Notes: generated by a model not told the origin, from the sequence alone. A stretch of 60,000 nucleotides of DNA from Antedon mediterranea (GCF_964355755.1 NC_092673.1:30511001-30571000), one strand, 5' to 3'. Shown: positions 14,401 through 24,504, counted from the stretch's first letter. Translations and numbers: made by a program.

Positions 14401-17400
14401 ATTGGTTAATTCATTTACATTGTGTCCAAGCGAGATCCACGTTTTAACGTACCAACGATAATGAGAGTAGTAGGTACGTTAGTCACTCTCTTTTATCATG
14501 TTCATGTCAGTTCAGTTATATTTTAACTTGTAAATTCTGGGCAATAAACAAATTATTTCTTGGCTTACCGTATTCTTTAAGTTCAAACTGAACAGTACTC
14601 TTCCATTCATACTAACAAATACAAAATATAAACGTGTTTTTACTTTTAGGAAAAATGACTTTTAGTACAAAAAGAATAGGAAAACAGATGAAATCAAGTA
14701 TGGTTGTGGGTTTCTATCAAACTTTATGTGACAAAAAAGTAATGTAATGTGGCCATATATGGACATGATGATGTCATATCACTACCATATTTGGGCATAT
14801 CACTACCATATTTGGGCACATCACACTTTTTTATAGTGTAGACAGAGCTTTAATTTACTTCCTTTTGGAAACACATGGTGTATCATAAACTTAAAAACAA
14901 ACGAATTCAAGATAAAACTTTATTTTTTAAAACAGAACAGTATTTGGTTGGCCACTGGAAGTATAAGACTTACGTTTCGGCCATAATGTACATTGATAGT
15001 CCAGATTCCAAAAGTAGGATAGCTGGAGAATGAGAAAATCTCAGTGATGTATCCCGTGTTAGTGCTGAGGTCATCTCGTCGCTCGATTATCGAACCTCTT
15101 GGCGTTGTAATCTCCAGACGTACGTTTCTGTCAGTTGGTTTCATTTCCTCGTTCAAAGAAATTACTCGAATTTTAACTAATAAATAGAGAAATGATATAT
15201 TAAATTTTGATTTACATAATACTGCTGTACCTCTGCGTTTGATGTATTATATTAATATATAATCCCATATAGTATTTTCTATGGCCTGAGGGAGGTGGGA
15301 TATAAATAAAACAGATGTTTGCTTCCATGTTCATCCTTTGTTGGAGCTGCTTATGTTTTTAAATTTGTATGTATAATCGAATAATGAATACAAAATTATA
15401 TTGTTTAATATTTTTAGTCAATAAATCATTTGCTTAAATGAAGAATTGTGACAATTCTCTTTAAAATAATATAAAAATACAAAATACTAGGCATTCCTTT
15501 TATCTTAAATTGACTTCTGCTTTTAGTAAAGCTTTGTCTACACTATCAAACTAGTTTGGCAAAAAAAAGTGTGATGTGCCCAAATATGGTAGGGATATGG
15601 TTTCATCGTGTCCATGGGCATATCATATTTTTGGTCACATACAGTTTGATAGTGTAGACAGCTTAAAGATACCTAATCAATTTAAGCGTATTTCGTTTAT
15701 TTTTTGTTATAATTTGATGGACAAATTAATTTGATGGACAAATTAATTTGATTAGCAGCAAAATATAGTACTTAGGTGTATTAAAATTATGAATGTAAAC
15801 AATGAGATCAGACGAAACATAACAAATCTATAGAACAAATTTAGGGGACTCTTAATATCAGTTCATTTTTAATGAAGAATCTACACGTGTTTATATTGTG
15901 GAAAATAAAATTCTGTGGCCATACCTGTATAGGGATTAGTTTAAGCTGTTGAATCATACACATATTCAACTTCCAGAATTGACTTAGAACTAGTAAGAAA
16001 TTAAATTGTGTAGGCCTACATACCTTCTTGATCAGGGGTATAGATAGGTTTGTCGGTCTGGATAAACACAACTTGATTTTTAGTTGTCACTAACACAATA
16101 GCACTTTTGTCAAATGACAGACGGTTGTCGTCAGAAAACGCACGTAAAGTTAACGTTGGGATCTCCTCATCCGATGGTAGATCAGCTACGTTCACAATGA
16201 ATGTCATCACCTTTGGTTCACCTGGTTAAACCAATGAATTTATATTACTTTCAAAATTGATGTTTTTGTTCGAGGCATTAGGCTGATAAATTATGCTACA
16301 AAAAACCAACAGATAGAAATCGCCGTCTCCCGCTGCTCAGATGTACTCCGTAGCCAAAATCCACAAGACATAGTGTTCATGGTGTTTGGAGATAAATTCG
16401 GCGGAATTTAAGCGAGAATAAAGGTTTACTTTTAACAATAGGTATAATTTTATTTTCAAATATTAATATGTACTACCGATATTACTGAATTGTTGCAATC
16501 AACGGCCACATTTTTTAGATTATTGTGGGATTAATTTATGCGACCGAATATCAACACCTTCGCCGTCAAAAGCATACTAACACAGACGAGCGAGAACGGT
16601 AATAAAAGTACAGAATCTATGTTGTTCCTTATGACCATTTACAGTTTCCGCTTTGAGAATAGAGACAGATTCTACAGGTTTTGCGCTCGTCTGTGTAAAT
16701 TCCTCTTACGCTTGGATATAAATGCGGCTGAATGAGAATACAAATTTACTTTATAAATGTGTTATAAAACAACATAATTACGAATGTTCTGCATTTGATT
16801 TGTTAAATAGAGAGAATATTTTCATCTGTTGAATGTTCGAATTATTCAATAGAACATTTATATGAATATTTAACGTATTCAACTCATAAGCATTACTTCT
16901 TGACTACTATATTCAAATCAAATTAGGACTAACTGTCCTACACGAAATCAAATACAGTAGGAGATGTAGCATCAATCAAAAATAATGGAAAAATGTTATG
17001 TCTATTATAAACATTGTAAAGTGTGTATATTATAATAATACAAGGCACACACACGATACGAATAGAAGATCAAGTATTTACCAGCTGTTACGGCACTGGT
17101 TTGACTGGCAATTTCTATGCCGTCACTGGTAGTAAGAGTAACTGTTACTGGAACAGCTATCGGTCCATTTCCATCTGATCCAAAGATCGATACGAGTACA
17201 TCTTCTTCAACATTTGTACGGAAAACATCTGGAGCAGTGATTAAATAATCACTTGAAAAGAAGAAAATATGTTTGATTACATCCAAAGAACTTATAACAC
17301 AAGAATCTCCTGTTCGTCTGAAGCTGGTAACAATTTCGAAAGGCATTGTGGGATAGAATAGAGCTATGGGTGGCGCCATTGTGAGCCATGGAGTAGGGCG

Positions 17401-20400
17401 CCCGCATCAAATTAGAAAGTCAAAATCATAGAGGGGATCTGCTAATGCTCTAGGGGGGATAGAGTAATTGACTGAGGAGTAGGGCGCCCGCATCAAATTA
17501 GAAAGTCAAAATCATAGAGGGGATCTGCTAATGCTCTAGGGGGGATAGAGTAATTGACTGAGGAGTAGGGCGCCCGCATCAAATTAGAAAGTCAAAATCA
17601 TAGAGGGGATCTGCTAATGCTCTAGGGGGGATAGAGTAATTGACTGAGGAGTAGGGCACCCGCATCAAATTAGAAAGTCAAAATCATAGAGGGGATCTGC
17701 TAATACTCTAGAGGGGTAGAGTAATTGACTTCCTAGTTTGGAGGGGGCGCTGCTCCATGCTGTGAAATGGCGTCGCCCAGTTTGACCTTTTAACCCTGTA
17801 CTTCCGATACTGTGTTTTGAATGCAAATTGAAGAACAGGAGATTCTTGTGTTATAAGTTCTTTGTTACATCGCACAAGGTTTTACGGAGAAACTAAACCA
17901 CACTGTAGGGGTGTAACCCGCATTTTATTCAGCACACCACAACTACAAGTGTAGACCAGTTCAACTGCAGCAGATAAATTAAAGAAATATTGTTTTTTTT
18001 ATAAAAGGTAGTATATGCAGCAGATAAATTAAAGAAATAAAAGTTAGTTTATGCTAACATTCCAACGATATAACAGTTTGTATAATAGAACATCTTTTAA
18101 TTATTTTGTTGCAAAACAAAACCTTCAAAGATTTATTGTTCACAAATCAGATTTTAAATAGGCAATTTCCGGGTTTAAAAAAGTTATTCCACTTCCGCTT
18201 ATAAAAAGACAAATTCATCCAAAAACCAATTGGTTAGTAGCCAATTTGATTATTGTTTGCTTTGAATTATGGAACATGAAAATGGTATATTCAGAAAATT
18301 AAACACAAATAGCCTTTCAGGCGGGCAATATATCTTTAAATATGTATTATCGCCAGATATCCAACGAACAAAACAGTTAAAAAGTTTTCCACAGAAAAAA
18401 GCAATTAAAGACGCACACATCAACGGGCTTTTGCTTGACTATTTTTTCAGGTAAATAATTTTTCCCGATCCAATTTTTGGTCAAAGTAAATTACTTTATA
18501 TAACACAGGATTATCTAATCAGGGAAAACACAAATAATACTTATGTGGTTTAATAATTGTTTCTAGAGGGAAATAGGTAAATTCCAAATGTGGTTCTTTA
18601 TTCAAAAATATGTATCTATTTATATTTTAAAACAAATTCTAATTTGTATGTCATTTTTTTTATTAATGTAGAAATGTATTTCAATTGTATTATGGTAGGA
18701 TAAATACGATTGAATAATACAGTATTTAAGGCCTTAATAAATATTATTTGTGTATTTAACTAGGGTAAGATTGTAATAACTCTCTTAGAATAAAACATAA
18801 AAATTATGATTGAAAACGAAGATATGTGAGACTGAAATCCGCCAATTAAGATTTGAACTAGACATCTTCTTATTGATATGCCGAATAGACAATTGGGGTC
18901 TTTCATCGATGGTTAAAGTATAGAATTGCCCGTTAACTTACTCCAAAGTATAAGAAAATCCTATTTTACCAAATGTAATCAAATCTGTTATGACGTTCTG
19001 TTGTATTGCCTGTATTCAAATTTAATTACACCCACGAAAAACATCAATCAAACATGTAAAATAACTAAAGCAGCATGTAAAATAATTGGCGTAGAAATTG
19101 ATTATTAGGCCTATATTAAGTATGTAATAATCTTTGTGATAAAACGGATCTTAAAGATGTATTGTCCCTTTGACTAATTCCAAAAAAATAAAAAATAAAA
19201 GATTTCGAAAAAAGGTGGGTCATTTTGAAGTATCATAATAGTTATTAACTATCACCAAAAAATTTTCGAAAAAAAAAATAATTTACTGAAATACAGACGT
19301 TTTTTGTTTAAAAAATAACTTTGACTTCCAGTCAACGTTTTCAATCAAAACATATCCCATAATGAAACGCGCTTGTTTGGCTACTCTGTATGCATAATCA
19401 TAAAACTTCCTCATGATCTGTGTGAAAATACCTTCTTAACCGTGACGAGTTGTAAACAATCCTAATTTAGCATATACATAATGCATACTCATGGTTTGAA
19501 ATCTTTGTTTACTTTCGCTCGTGACGATTTTCCAGATGAAATGTAATCAAACTAATTTACCTGTTAATTACGTAAACTTGTTGTTTTTGGCTCAAATTTT
19601 CGACTTAAAGTGAATAACTTTAATATTACTTTGATATGGCCACTTTAAATTTAGAATATTTTGACCTTCATTTTTTTGTGTTTTAAGGGACAATACATCT
19701 TTAATAAATTAGAATGGATAATTAAAGATGTGACTCATCCACTAAATAGTATTGTAAGTTTAAATAGATCTAGTAGAATTCGGCAATGCAAAGTTAAAAC
19801 CAACCGTTTTAGAGACTCTTTTTTTCCATATACTTGTCATCTACGGTATATAATATACATTTGCAAGATAATTGGTTAACGTGTTCCGTTTTTATATTGT
19901 GTTTTAAATTGTATTGTATCTATGTTTCTAAGCTCAGGAAAACAAATTTCATGTATATAATATTATGTGACAATAATTGAATCTTGAAACTTGAATTCAA
20001 CCTAATTTACTCCGATTCTCTAATAAATAATAATTTAGGTATTTGTATAGCGCCAGAATCAACTAAACCGAAGTAAAAATCAAAGGCGCTTATATTGGAT
20101 GTTAAAAAGAGGCGTTTTAAGTTCTTTTTAAAAAATTTCAAAGAGAAGCAGCAGCGAACATAAAAGACCTTTGTCCAAAAAAATTGGTGTTAATTCTAGA
20201 AACAAGTAGTAGGTTTTGATCAGTCGAACGAAGACAAGGAAGAGGGGTGTAGGAGGGAAGAAGATCAAGGAGATAAGTAGGTTGTTTAAGGAGTAGCGCT
20301 TTAAATGTTAGTTAAAGGATCTTATATTTTATACAAGAGTCAATAGGTAGCCAATGGAGGTTATATATAATAGGAAATATTTGTGAGGATCTTCTAGTAA

Positions 20401-20764
20401 GAGTTAGAATGCGTGCAGCAGTGTTCTGGAGACGTTGAAGTCGATTCATTAAAGATTTCGGTAGGGCCAAAAAAAAGAGAGTTGCAATAATCAAAGCGAG
20501 AAGTGACAAAGGCATTTATTAATGTAGAGGCAGGTGGCTGGTAATGAGTAAACACTTTTGCAAGAAACTGAAATGAACTCTTTTACTTTTGATTTCTAAC
20601 TGTTTATAAATTATATTGTTGTAATTAGCCATAAGATAACATGTCTATAGGCCTATTGTATTAATTACTGTATCCTACAATTACAAAGAAAGATGTAAAA
20701 TAACTTACCCACACAAAGCATACGGCAAAGAAAGCACCGTCAATAAAATAATAAATCTCAACAT
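2071..20764 (-). CDS. C3: Complement C3-like thioester protein, 32 exons, 3' end outside the window
   Basis: Secreted opsonin of the C3/C4/C5-alpha-2-macroglobulin family. It would be cut into beta and alpha chains and attach covalently to targets through an internal thioester. Exons (low to high): 2071-2160, 2249-2351, 2813-2887, 3456-3549, 3695-3828, 4130-4189, 4337-4495, 4840-5175, 5295-5393, 5574-5751, 6051-6132, 6548-6742, 6989-7093, 7269-7404, 7757-7966, 8189-8417, 8609-8954, 9558-9608, 9996-10128, 10808-10957, 11177-11368, 11497-11565, 11692-11814, 12164-12361, 12918-13154, 13521-13620, 14164-14248, 14569-14611, 14974-15176, 16024-16221, 17082-17251, 20709-20764. All have AG/GT borders, and phase holds through 4,585 coding nt with no stop. 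Vertebrate C3 has about 1,660 residues, so only the C345C part is missing. The RRRR junction, anaphylatoxin segment and catalytic His favour C3 over A2M or CD109. Confidence 0.93.
2652..2776. mobile_element. MITE A copy 1 (intron 30)
   Basis: Non-autonomous repeat with ends reading 'CTCTGTCTACAC' and its reverse complement. The core shares 'GTGATGTGCCCA' and 'GGACATGAT' with about a dozen other copies in this window. This copy has a worn right end ('AGTGTAGATT'). It carries no coding sequence. Confidence 0.75.
4337..6742 (-). CDS. C3: C3 exons 21-26: thioester domain (TED)
   Basis: Exon 21 contains 'KPMGCGEQTM': Cys1020 and Gln1023 form the thioester. Vertebrate C3 usually has Asn after the Gln; here it is Thr. 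Exons 22-23 give 'YQRMINYQRTDDGSFSAWG' and 'GSTWLTAYTVKAF' across the splice, invariant TED helices. Exon 23 ends 'NSVVHKDM': His1141, 121 residues after the Cys (about 116 in human C3), is the catalytic His that favours ester bonds to hydroxyl groups. Exon 25 holds 'ALTVEATSYALL' and 'MVNWLTEHRDFKRGFSSTS'. Exon 26 (DTAIAFEALA) closes the TED and re-enters CUB. All functional residues visible here are intact. Confidence 0.93.
6989..8417 (-). CDS. C3: C3 exons 17-20: alpha chain MG7 and first CUB part
   Basis: Residues about 767-993. Exon 17 reads 'VPDSITNWIVQASSVS' and 'MPYSMVRGEQTQIQATLFNY', among the best conserved strings of the family (compare the SITTWE... and LPYSVVRNEQ... regions of vertebrate C3). 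Exon 18 contributes MG7 ('NDGIRKQILVV'). Exon 19 starts 'PEGVERYHSKVLLIDP' and then has a Glu-rich linker. Exon 20 leads into the thioester exon. Phases join without a stop. Confidence 0.9.
8609..10128 (-). CDS. C3: C3 exons 14-16: beta/alpha junction and anaphylatoxin-like segment
   Basis: Exon 14 carries 'DLGCGPGGG' and 'IFENAGL', a conserved end of the beta chain. Exon 15 (51 nt) encodes 'CPTESDNRRRRAVS': RRRR at residues 645-648 is a furin-type site at the expected chain border. Exon 16 encodes the C3a counterpart, about residues 649-734, with six cysteines (656, 667, 670, 682, 720, 721). It keeps the C-terminal CC but not the usual N-terminal adjacent CC. It ends 'VVAGR', a plausible convertase site, followed by an acidic stretch ('LDIDIDEDE') and 'FPETWIFEEYE', which matches the alpha' N-terminus of C3. 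The segment is about 86 residues against 77 in human C3a. Confidence 0.88.
10568..10678. mobile_element. MITE A copy 2 (intron 13)
   Basis: Ends AAGCTCTGTCTACACTATC and, inverted, AGTGTAGACAAAGCTT. The centre is the family's 'GTGATGTGCCCATTAT'. It is shorter than the typical 130-160 bp copy because the inner TTTTTTGTCAAACTAG part is missing on one side. Confidence 0.8.
10808..17251 (-). CDS. C3: C3 exons 2-13: beta chain, MG1-MG6 region
   Basis: Residues 19 to 590. Recognisable family blocks, in order: 'YLITAPDVFR' and 'VLVSIFG' (MG1); 'VVFIQTDKPIYTPDQE' across the MG1/MG2 border, a hallmark of the family; 'TFGIWTINVHYG' (MG2); 'VQFELKEYVLPTFEV' across exons 5-6 (MG2/MG3); 'YVYNKEVRGKAQV' (MG3); and 'RVGLLAVDEAVYFL' with 'FHRLTKKK' (MG6, exon 13). 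Exons are 43 to 237 nt, typical of animal C3 genes. Intron 6 (13621-14163) holds a MITE B cluster, introns 3 and 4 hold MITE A copies, and there is a TA microsatellite just upstream of exon 12. Confidence 0.9.
11395..11425. repeat. TA dinucleotide microsatellite
   Basis: About 14 TA units in the intron just upstream (in gene sense) of C3 exon 12. Confidence 0.9.
13735..14105. mobile_element. MITE B cluster in C3 intron 6
   Basis: A complete copy lies at about 13808-13990. Its ends read 'GCTTGGTTCCCACTAG' and the inverse 'CTAGTGGGAACCACGC', followed inward by CGTAACGCAAGGACGT-type words, with an internal 'CAATCACAAGCGA' palindrome arm. A partial copy precedes it (13770-13807) and another follows (14030-14100). 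This complete copy is the reference used to prove the LINE insertion at 57418. Confidence 0.85.
14290..14445. mobile_element. MITE B, degenerate copy
   Basis: Shares 'AACGTAAGAACAACGCAA', 'CAATCAGGACGCGATGG' and the inverted 'TTGATTGGTTAATTCA' with the family, but the terminal GGTTCCCACTAG words have decayed. It lies in the intron between C3 exons 5 and 6. Confidence 0.6.
14712..14854. mobile_element. MITE A copy 3 (C3 intron 4)
   Basis: The left end begins inside the TIR ('CTATCAAACTTTATGTG'), and the right end is complete ('AGTGTAGACAGAGCTTTA'). The centre has two tandem 'ATCACTACCATATTTGGGC' units, a small internal duplication not seen in most copies. Confidence 0.8.
15531..15667. mobile_element. 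MITE A copy 4 (C3 intron 3)
   Basis: Both TIRs are present (AGCTTTGTCTACACTATC and AGTGTAGACAGCTT), with 'AACTAGTTTG' and 'GTGATGTGCCCAAATATGG' inside. The copy is near full length. It is absent from the matching intron-3 remnant of the C3 duplicate at 25390-25630, where only flanking intron words are shared. It may therefore post-date the duplication, but the remnant is too worn to be sure. Confidence 0.85.
16574..16702. repeat. Short inverted-repeat element in C3 intron 2
   Basis: Arms of about 40 nt: 'AACACAGACGAGCG' near 16578 pairs with 'CGCTCGTCTGTGT' near 16686, and the match extends imperfectly through the 'ACAGAATCT' / 'AGATTCT' words. It could fold as a hairpin or be a small TIR element. 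No coding sequence is seen. Confidence 0.55.
17284..17864. mobile_element. hAT-like MITE with 32-bp perfect TIRs and an internal 86-bp tandem array
   Basis: The 32-bp left end (17284-17315, begins CAAAGAACTTATAACAC) is repeated exactly in inverse at 17833-17864. It is flanked by TTACATC on both sides, a 7-8 bp duplication as made by hAT transposases. There is no transposase ORF. Inside are four 86-bp tandem units starting at 17391, 17477, 17563 and 17649; the first three are almost identical. The left end stops about 30 nt upstream (gene sense) of the exon 2 acceptor at 17252. Confidence 0.85.
17391..17734. repeat. 86-bp minisatellite, 4 units, inside the hAT-like MITE
   Basis: Each unit begins GAGTAGGGCGCCCGCATC and ends GTAATTGACTGAG. 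The spacing is exactly 86 bp three times. The fourth unit diverges near its end (CTAGAGGGGTAG in place of CTAGGGGGGATAG). Confidence 0.95.
19152..19703. mobile_element. MITE C, full-length copy (about 550 bp) in C3 intron 1
   Basis: Ends TTAAAGATGTATTGTCCC and the exact inverse GGGACAATACATCTTTAA. A TTAA or TA duplication is built into the ends. The interior has no ORF of note. A second copy at 39685-40117 shares long internal stretches such as 'CTTTGACTTCCAGTCAA' and 'GGTTTGAAATCTTTGTTTAC'. Confidence 0.85.
20030..20530 (-). mobile_element. LINE 3' fragment (RT C-terminus)
   Basis: Translated on the minus strand it reads 'LMNRLQRLQNTAARILT' and 'LHWLPIDSCIKYKIL', the well-known tail of CR1/L2/Jockey-type reverse transcriptases. 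The upstream palm domain is absent. About 280 bp of probable 3' UTR follow toward 20030. It lies in C3 intron 1. Confidence 0.75.
20709..20764 (-). CDS. C3: C3 exon 1: start codon and signal peptide
   Basis: ATG at 20764-20762 opens MLRFIILLTVLSLPYALCG, a basic residue then a hydrophobic core and a small-residue cleavage region: a standard secretory signal. The exon ends two bases into a Gly codon before a consensus GTAAGTT donor. It joins in frame to exon 2, which begins DYLITAPDVFR, the usual N-terminus of mature complement proteins. The next exon is 3.4 kb away across repeat-filled intron 1. A separate 5' UTR exon cannot be excluded. Confidence 0.85.
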
Positions 20765-20914
20765 AGTTGAGAATTATTAATGTCTACTTAGAAAAATAAA
20801 TTCTGTATAGACAAGTTACTGGTCGACCGTCCACTTCTGTTGACCACCAACTTGAAATGAAAAAATGTCTTAATCTAACTAGGACTATATCAGGGATTTT
20901 CATAGAGGATGTAG

Positions 20915-20980
20915 ATTGAGGTGTGTTTGTAATTGGCAGCAATATTATTTAGTTCACCGGATATACAGATCATTCTTTTG
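20915..20980 (-). promoter_or_regulatory. Putative C3 promoter block conserved in the duplicate
   Basis: About 150-210 bp upstream of the C3 ATG. It shares the words 'GGTGTGTTT', 'TAATTG.CAGCAAT', 'CCGGA.ATA.AGATCA' with 26150-26210, upstream of the C3 remnant. The minus strand contains TATCCGG here and TTTCCGG in the other copy, ETS-like cores. Conservation amid otherwise diverged flanks suggests either a shared regulatory element or simply the edge of the duplication. No TATA box was confirmed. Confidence 0.4.
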
Positions 20981-21014
20981 CCAAAAAAGGCGAGGAGAAA
21001 GTGATCATGAGAAG

Positions 21015-21600
21015 ACTGTCGGGTGATTGCATTTGGATAGCAGCAGAACATAACGACTTGTCCAATCACAAGTGACTGTTCTAAGGATCCATCGCGCCGT
21101 GATTGGTCAATTCTTTGCGACGGCCACTATAATTGATATGTCAAAAGTTAACAATGGCCTAACCTCATAAAAGGAGTGGACAAGGCATCCGGATTGATTA
21201 TCTTCTTAATTTTCATAAATTTGGGAGTGGTATTGTGGAAAAATAAGATTTTAAGAATCTTCCTGTTCCTTTTATACTATGTATTAAAACATACAAAATC
21301 TATTTTAAAAATTACCTCTTCCTGTTCCTATTATACTATGTATTAAAACATACAAAATGTATCTATCTCTAACAATTAAGAAGTTATTAATTCAGGATGC
21401 CCGTACACTCATATGGGCCAGGCCATTAAACTTTTGAAAAATCATGACTTAATTTCATCAAAACTTAATTATAGTGGCCGCAAGTGATTTAACCAATCAC
21501 GACGACGTGATAGATCATCAGAACAGTCACTTGTGATTGGACAACTCACTTGCGCTATGTCTACGTCGTAAGTTGGGTTCGGTTGCGTCCAAGTGTAATC
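21015..21600. mobile_element. MITE B arms separated by about 350 bp
   Basis: The left arm 'CCAATCACAAGTGACTGTTC' and right arm 'GAACAGTCACTTGTGATTGG' (21520-21540) are exact inverses. 'GTGGCCGCAA' / 'TTTGCGACGGCCAC' words also pair. It reads as MITE B copies or one copy opened by an insertion of unknown origin. Confidence 0.6.
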
Positions 21601-21994
21601 ACCGATGGTCAAGCTCGTTTATCTTAATGTTGTTGTAACAAAAGAGAGTGATCTCTTATATCCGTTGACCTAAATACAATTTCAATATATAATTTATATC
21701 ATTTTTGAAAAGCAAAGATATAGTTGAATTCAGAAACTTTTCTCATTTCAAGTTTGTGGTCAATCACTGGACAATCAACAAGCAACTTGTCCAACAGAAT
21801 CTGAAATGGTCCACAAATTACGTCAGTGCAGTTTGTGACAATTCTTGAATTTTGACAACGCGACACAAGTGACGGCGATCATAGTCCGCAGACCCTGTAC
21901 ACGCGGGCTTGGTGGGCGTGTTTGAGAAATGCCAGGCTAGGTCTTACAGTAGGTTAGCAAAGTTCAGTAGGATGAACTAAAAACCTTTAGAAGG

Positions 21995-22145
21995 GCTCAT
22001 TTCATTTCATTTCATTATTTATTTGGTCTATTTAAGTATATACAAAACAAACAAAAAACTGAAATTGGGGAGACCAGGGTCAACCTAAGTGAACTTAATC
22101 ACTGTAGCTGAGCCGGTTGACCCAACCCCAAAGTCAGTTTACACA
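21995..22145 (-). mobile_element. LINE 3' UTR and tail
   Basis: The minus strand runs 'GGTTGACCCTGGTCTCCCC' to 'AAATAAATAATGAAATGAAA', the short-repeat tail typical of CR1/L2-like elements. No coding sequence remains. Confidence 0.6.
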
Positions 22146-22259
22146 TAAAAGACGTAAAGACAAAATACAGTTACAGCGAATACTATTAAAAATCACACCC
22201 TACACATACTATACCAAAAATTAAAGTGTTAGGTCTATCAAAGAAAACATAAAGGGTTA

Positions 22260-22625
22260 AATTCAAATAAAAAACCATGACTTTTTTTTGCTTTATATTA
22301 CATTTCTTCAGATAAATAACGTTGTTTTCATCTATTTTTTTTAGTGAAATTTGTGACATATTAAACAAAAACATTTCTCAGAGGGACAATATATCTTTAA
22401 ATCTAAAGGTGAATCATAATTAAGTATTTATTTACGAATACATATTGTAAGACAATTTGGCATTTTTTTGCTTTAAATTACATTTTTCAGATAAATTTTT
22501 TTTTGGATCCATTTTCTTTTGTCAAAGTGAATATCTAGTATATGTGACATTCAAATGTCATATTCAACAAAAACATTTTTTAGGGGGACAAAATATCTTT
22601 AAATCTAAAAGTGAATCTATTTAAC
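22260..22625. repeat. About 200-bp direct duplication with MITE C-like ends
   Basis: Two diverged copies (22265-22405 and 22455-22620) share 'TTACATTT.TTCAGATAAA' and end 'GGGACAATATATCTTTAAA' and 'GGGACAAAATATCTTTAAA', close to the MITE C terminus. They are probably deletion derivatives of a related family. Confidence 0.6.
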
Positions 22626-23139
22626 ATTTATTCGCATCATTATGTTAACATGAATATAAATAACAATATTAATACATAAATAATGTTCATTAACGTCAGT
22701 CCAATGTCTTTTTTAATCGCATTCCGGTATACGAACATAATTCGACTTCAAAGGCTCACTTCAATCCAGTGGCACTCTAGTCCCCGATTACACATTTTCG
22801 GACCCATTTAATTAATGATAATAATATTGTCTTAAATTGTTATATTTCATTTTTCATGTTTTTTTTCCTCCGAAAGTGACAAAACAGCATATTTAAAGTC
22901 TGATTTTCTAATTCTTCATATATTTTCATGTTTTTGGGGGACAACCGATCTGGATACTCGTTCAATTTTATGAATTTTGTTTGTGTGATCATAAACAGTA
23001 GGAAAACCGGGGATACGTATGCGATATTTCTTTTCGTACATAAGTTGGGGATCCCTTATAAAACGCCACAAAATAAACATGAATATTCATTATTCATATC
23101 CATAAGGTATGACGCTACAATTCGGTAATGCACACGCTT

Positions 23140-23330
23140 TCTGTAGAGCCGTTTGTGCAGTCGAGTGATTTAGACTATGGACTTTACTTGTCGATGTATG
23201 GGGTTCGAATCCCATGAGCTAATTCTTTTACTTTATAGCGAGATAGAGATTATTTAGAGGGTTAGGCTTAGTTATATTTAGGAAGTAGTTAGGTTTATTT
23301 ATATTTTGGAAGTAGTTTGGCTATTTTTCA
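23140..23330 (+). mobile_element. tRNA-derived SINE with GGGTTAGG-type tail
   Basis: The head shows a degenerate A box ('GTGCAGTCGAGTGATTTAGAC') and an intact B box ('GGGGTTCGAATCCCATG'). The body continues with 'GAGATTATTTAGAGGGTTAG', the unit that is tandemly amplified at 47140-47835. An inverse copy is at 31430-31640. No cloverleaf closes, so it is not called as a tRNA gene. Confidence 0.65.
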
Positions 23331-24504
23331 CCTGGTGCCAACTTATGTACGCGATTCGGATATAACTATACTGGCTTCACCTTATTCCGTCGGCAGTTCG
23401 ACATCGCTCAGTCCTTGGATTTTGTTTTTGTACGGCTCCCCCGTGGTAATTCGTCGTTAGTCGGACGAACGTACATTTTGCACGGAAATGTTGAAATATA
23501 CTGGTACACATTAACCGTGTGAAATTTGCTAAATTGGTATGAGCCTATCTGCTAGTAACATACCTTTCACACGAAATCCTGCCATTACATCGATGACGAT
23601 GGATTTGTTGCTGTTCTTGACTATGAATACAGGTTAACCGGCATACCATGCAAAATCACCATTATAATCGAACACCGGAATTCAATAGTAGGCCTAATAA
23701 GTGTATAAGTGTTTTCAAATCCAAATTATTTGATGCATTTAGTAATAACTAAGTATTTGCTGTGTATGTAATAATGTATCATCATATGCAGGGATCAAAT
23801 GAAAACAAATTGGTCTTTAACTGTTTGGGCTACCCTAGGTAAAGTCGATTCTCATGACTCGACAAAACATCATTCTGCGCACGCTCAGAAACACAGGTAA
23901 AACATCGTTAATCTGTAAAATGGTATGGTTTAAAAATCCAGGATACGCCACATATTACATTTGCTATTATCCACCAACCAACCAACGAAAAAACACCAAA
24001 GGCTTAAGCAAATTTAATTTCACATTAAATAAATCGGATTTATTTATATTAAAAAGAATTTAATATAAATAAATCGGATTTATTTATATTAAAAAGAATT
24101 TAATCATGAAATAATGAGTCTATGTTATTATAATGGTCTATATTCTAGATGAGTAAAGAAAACTGTAAATTTGGAACTCAAAAAGGCAGAACACAACTAA
24201 AATGCAAGGAAATAATACACAAGATACAAATACAGATAAAAAACGTTCCTCCATTACTACTCTAAGTAATATTTTATTTCAATATTCCAGATACAAATAT
24301 TTGCTTGATAACACTTCATATATCGAAGAATGGTCCAAGAAATCAGACAGCAAATCACGTGCTAAGGAGTTACACTCTTTTAAAAGTGACATGAAATGAG
24401 GAAAAAAAGTTTATCATAAAAAAAATCTTACGCCCATAATTTCATTTCTTAAACACTTATATACTTTTGCATGAAGAAATCAAAACAATCACTGTTTACG
24501 TTAC

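Larger units (their letters stand above)
20765..24504. other. Upstream of C3: repeats, no gene recognised
   Basis: The first 200 bp should hold the C3 promoter. The rest holds split MITE B arms (about 21015-21130 and 21470-21600), a LINE 3' tail (21995-22145), a tandem pair of MITE C-like ends (22260-22620), a tRNA-derived SINE (23140-23330) and a 45-bp tandem duplication of an AT-rich palindrome (24030-24105). The last exons of the C3 duplicate (C345C remainder) would be expected at 22600-24500 on the minus strand, but I could not recognise them. Confidence 0.6.

Noticed and set aside
17387-17730. CRISPR-like array (regular repeats)
   Set aside because: Units are contiguous 86-bp tandem copies with no spacers, inside a eukaryotic MITE.
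18269-18454. 61-codon plus-strand ORF in C3 intron 1
   Set aside because: Antisense to C3, no recognisable motif, no splice partners. The GTAAAT after it is probably chance.
23150-23225. True tRNA gene at the GGTTCGAATCC B box
   Set aside because: Acceptor and anticodon stems do not pair, and an inverse copy with the same flanks exists at 31430-31640, so it is a SINE head.
24202-24399. 65-codon Lys/Ser-rich plus-strand ORF
   Set aside because: Low complexity, AT-rich composition and no similarity; most likely non-coding.
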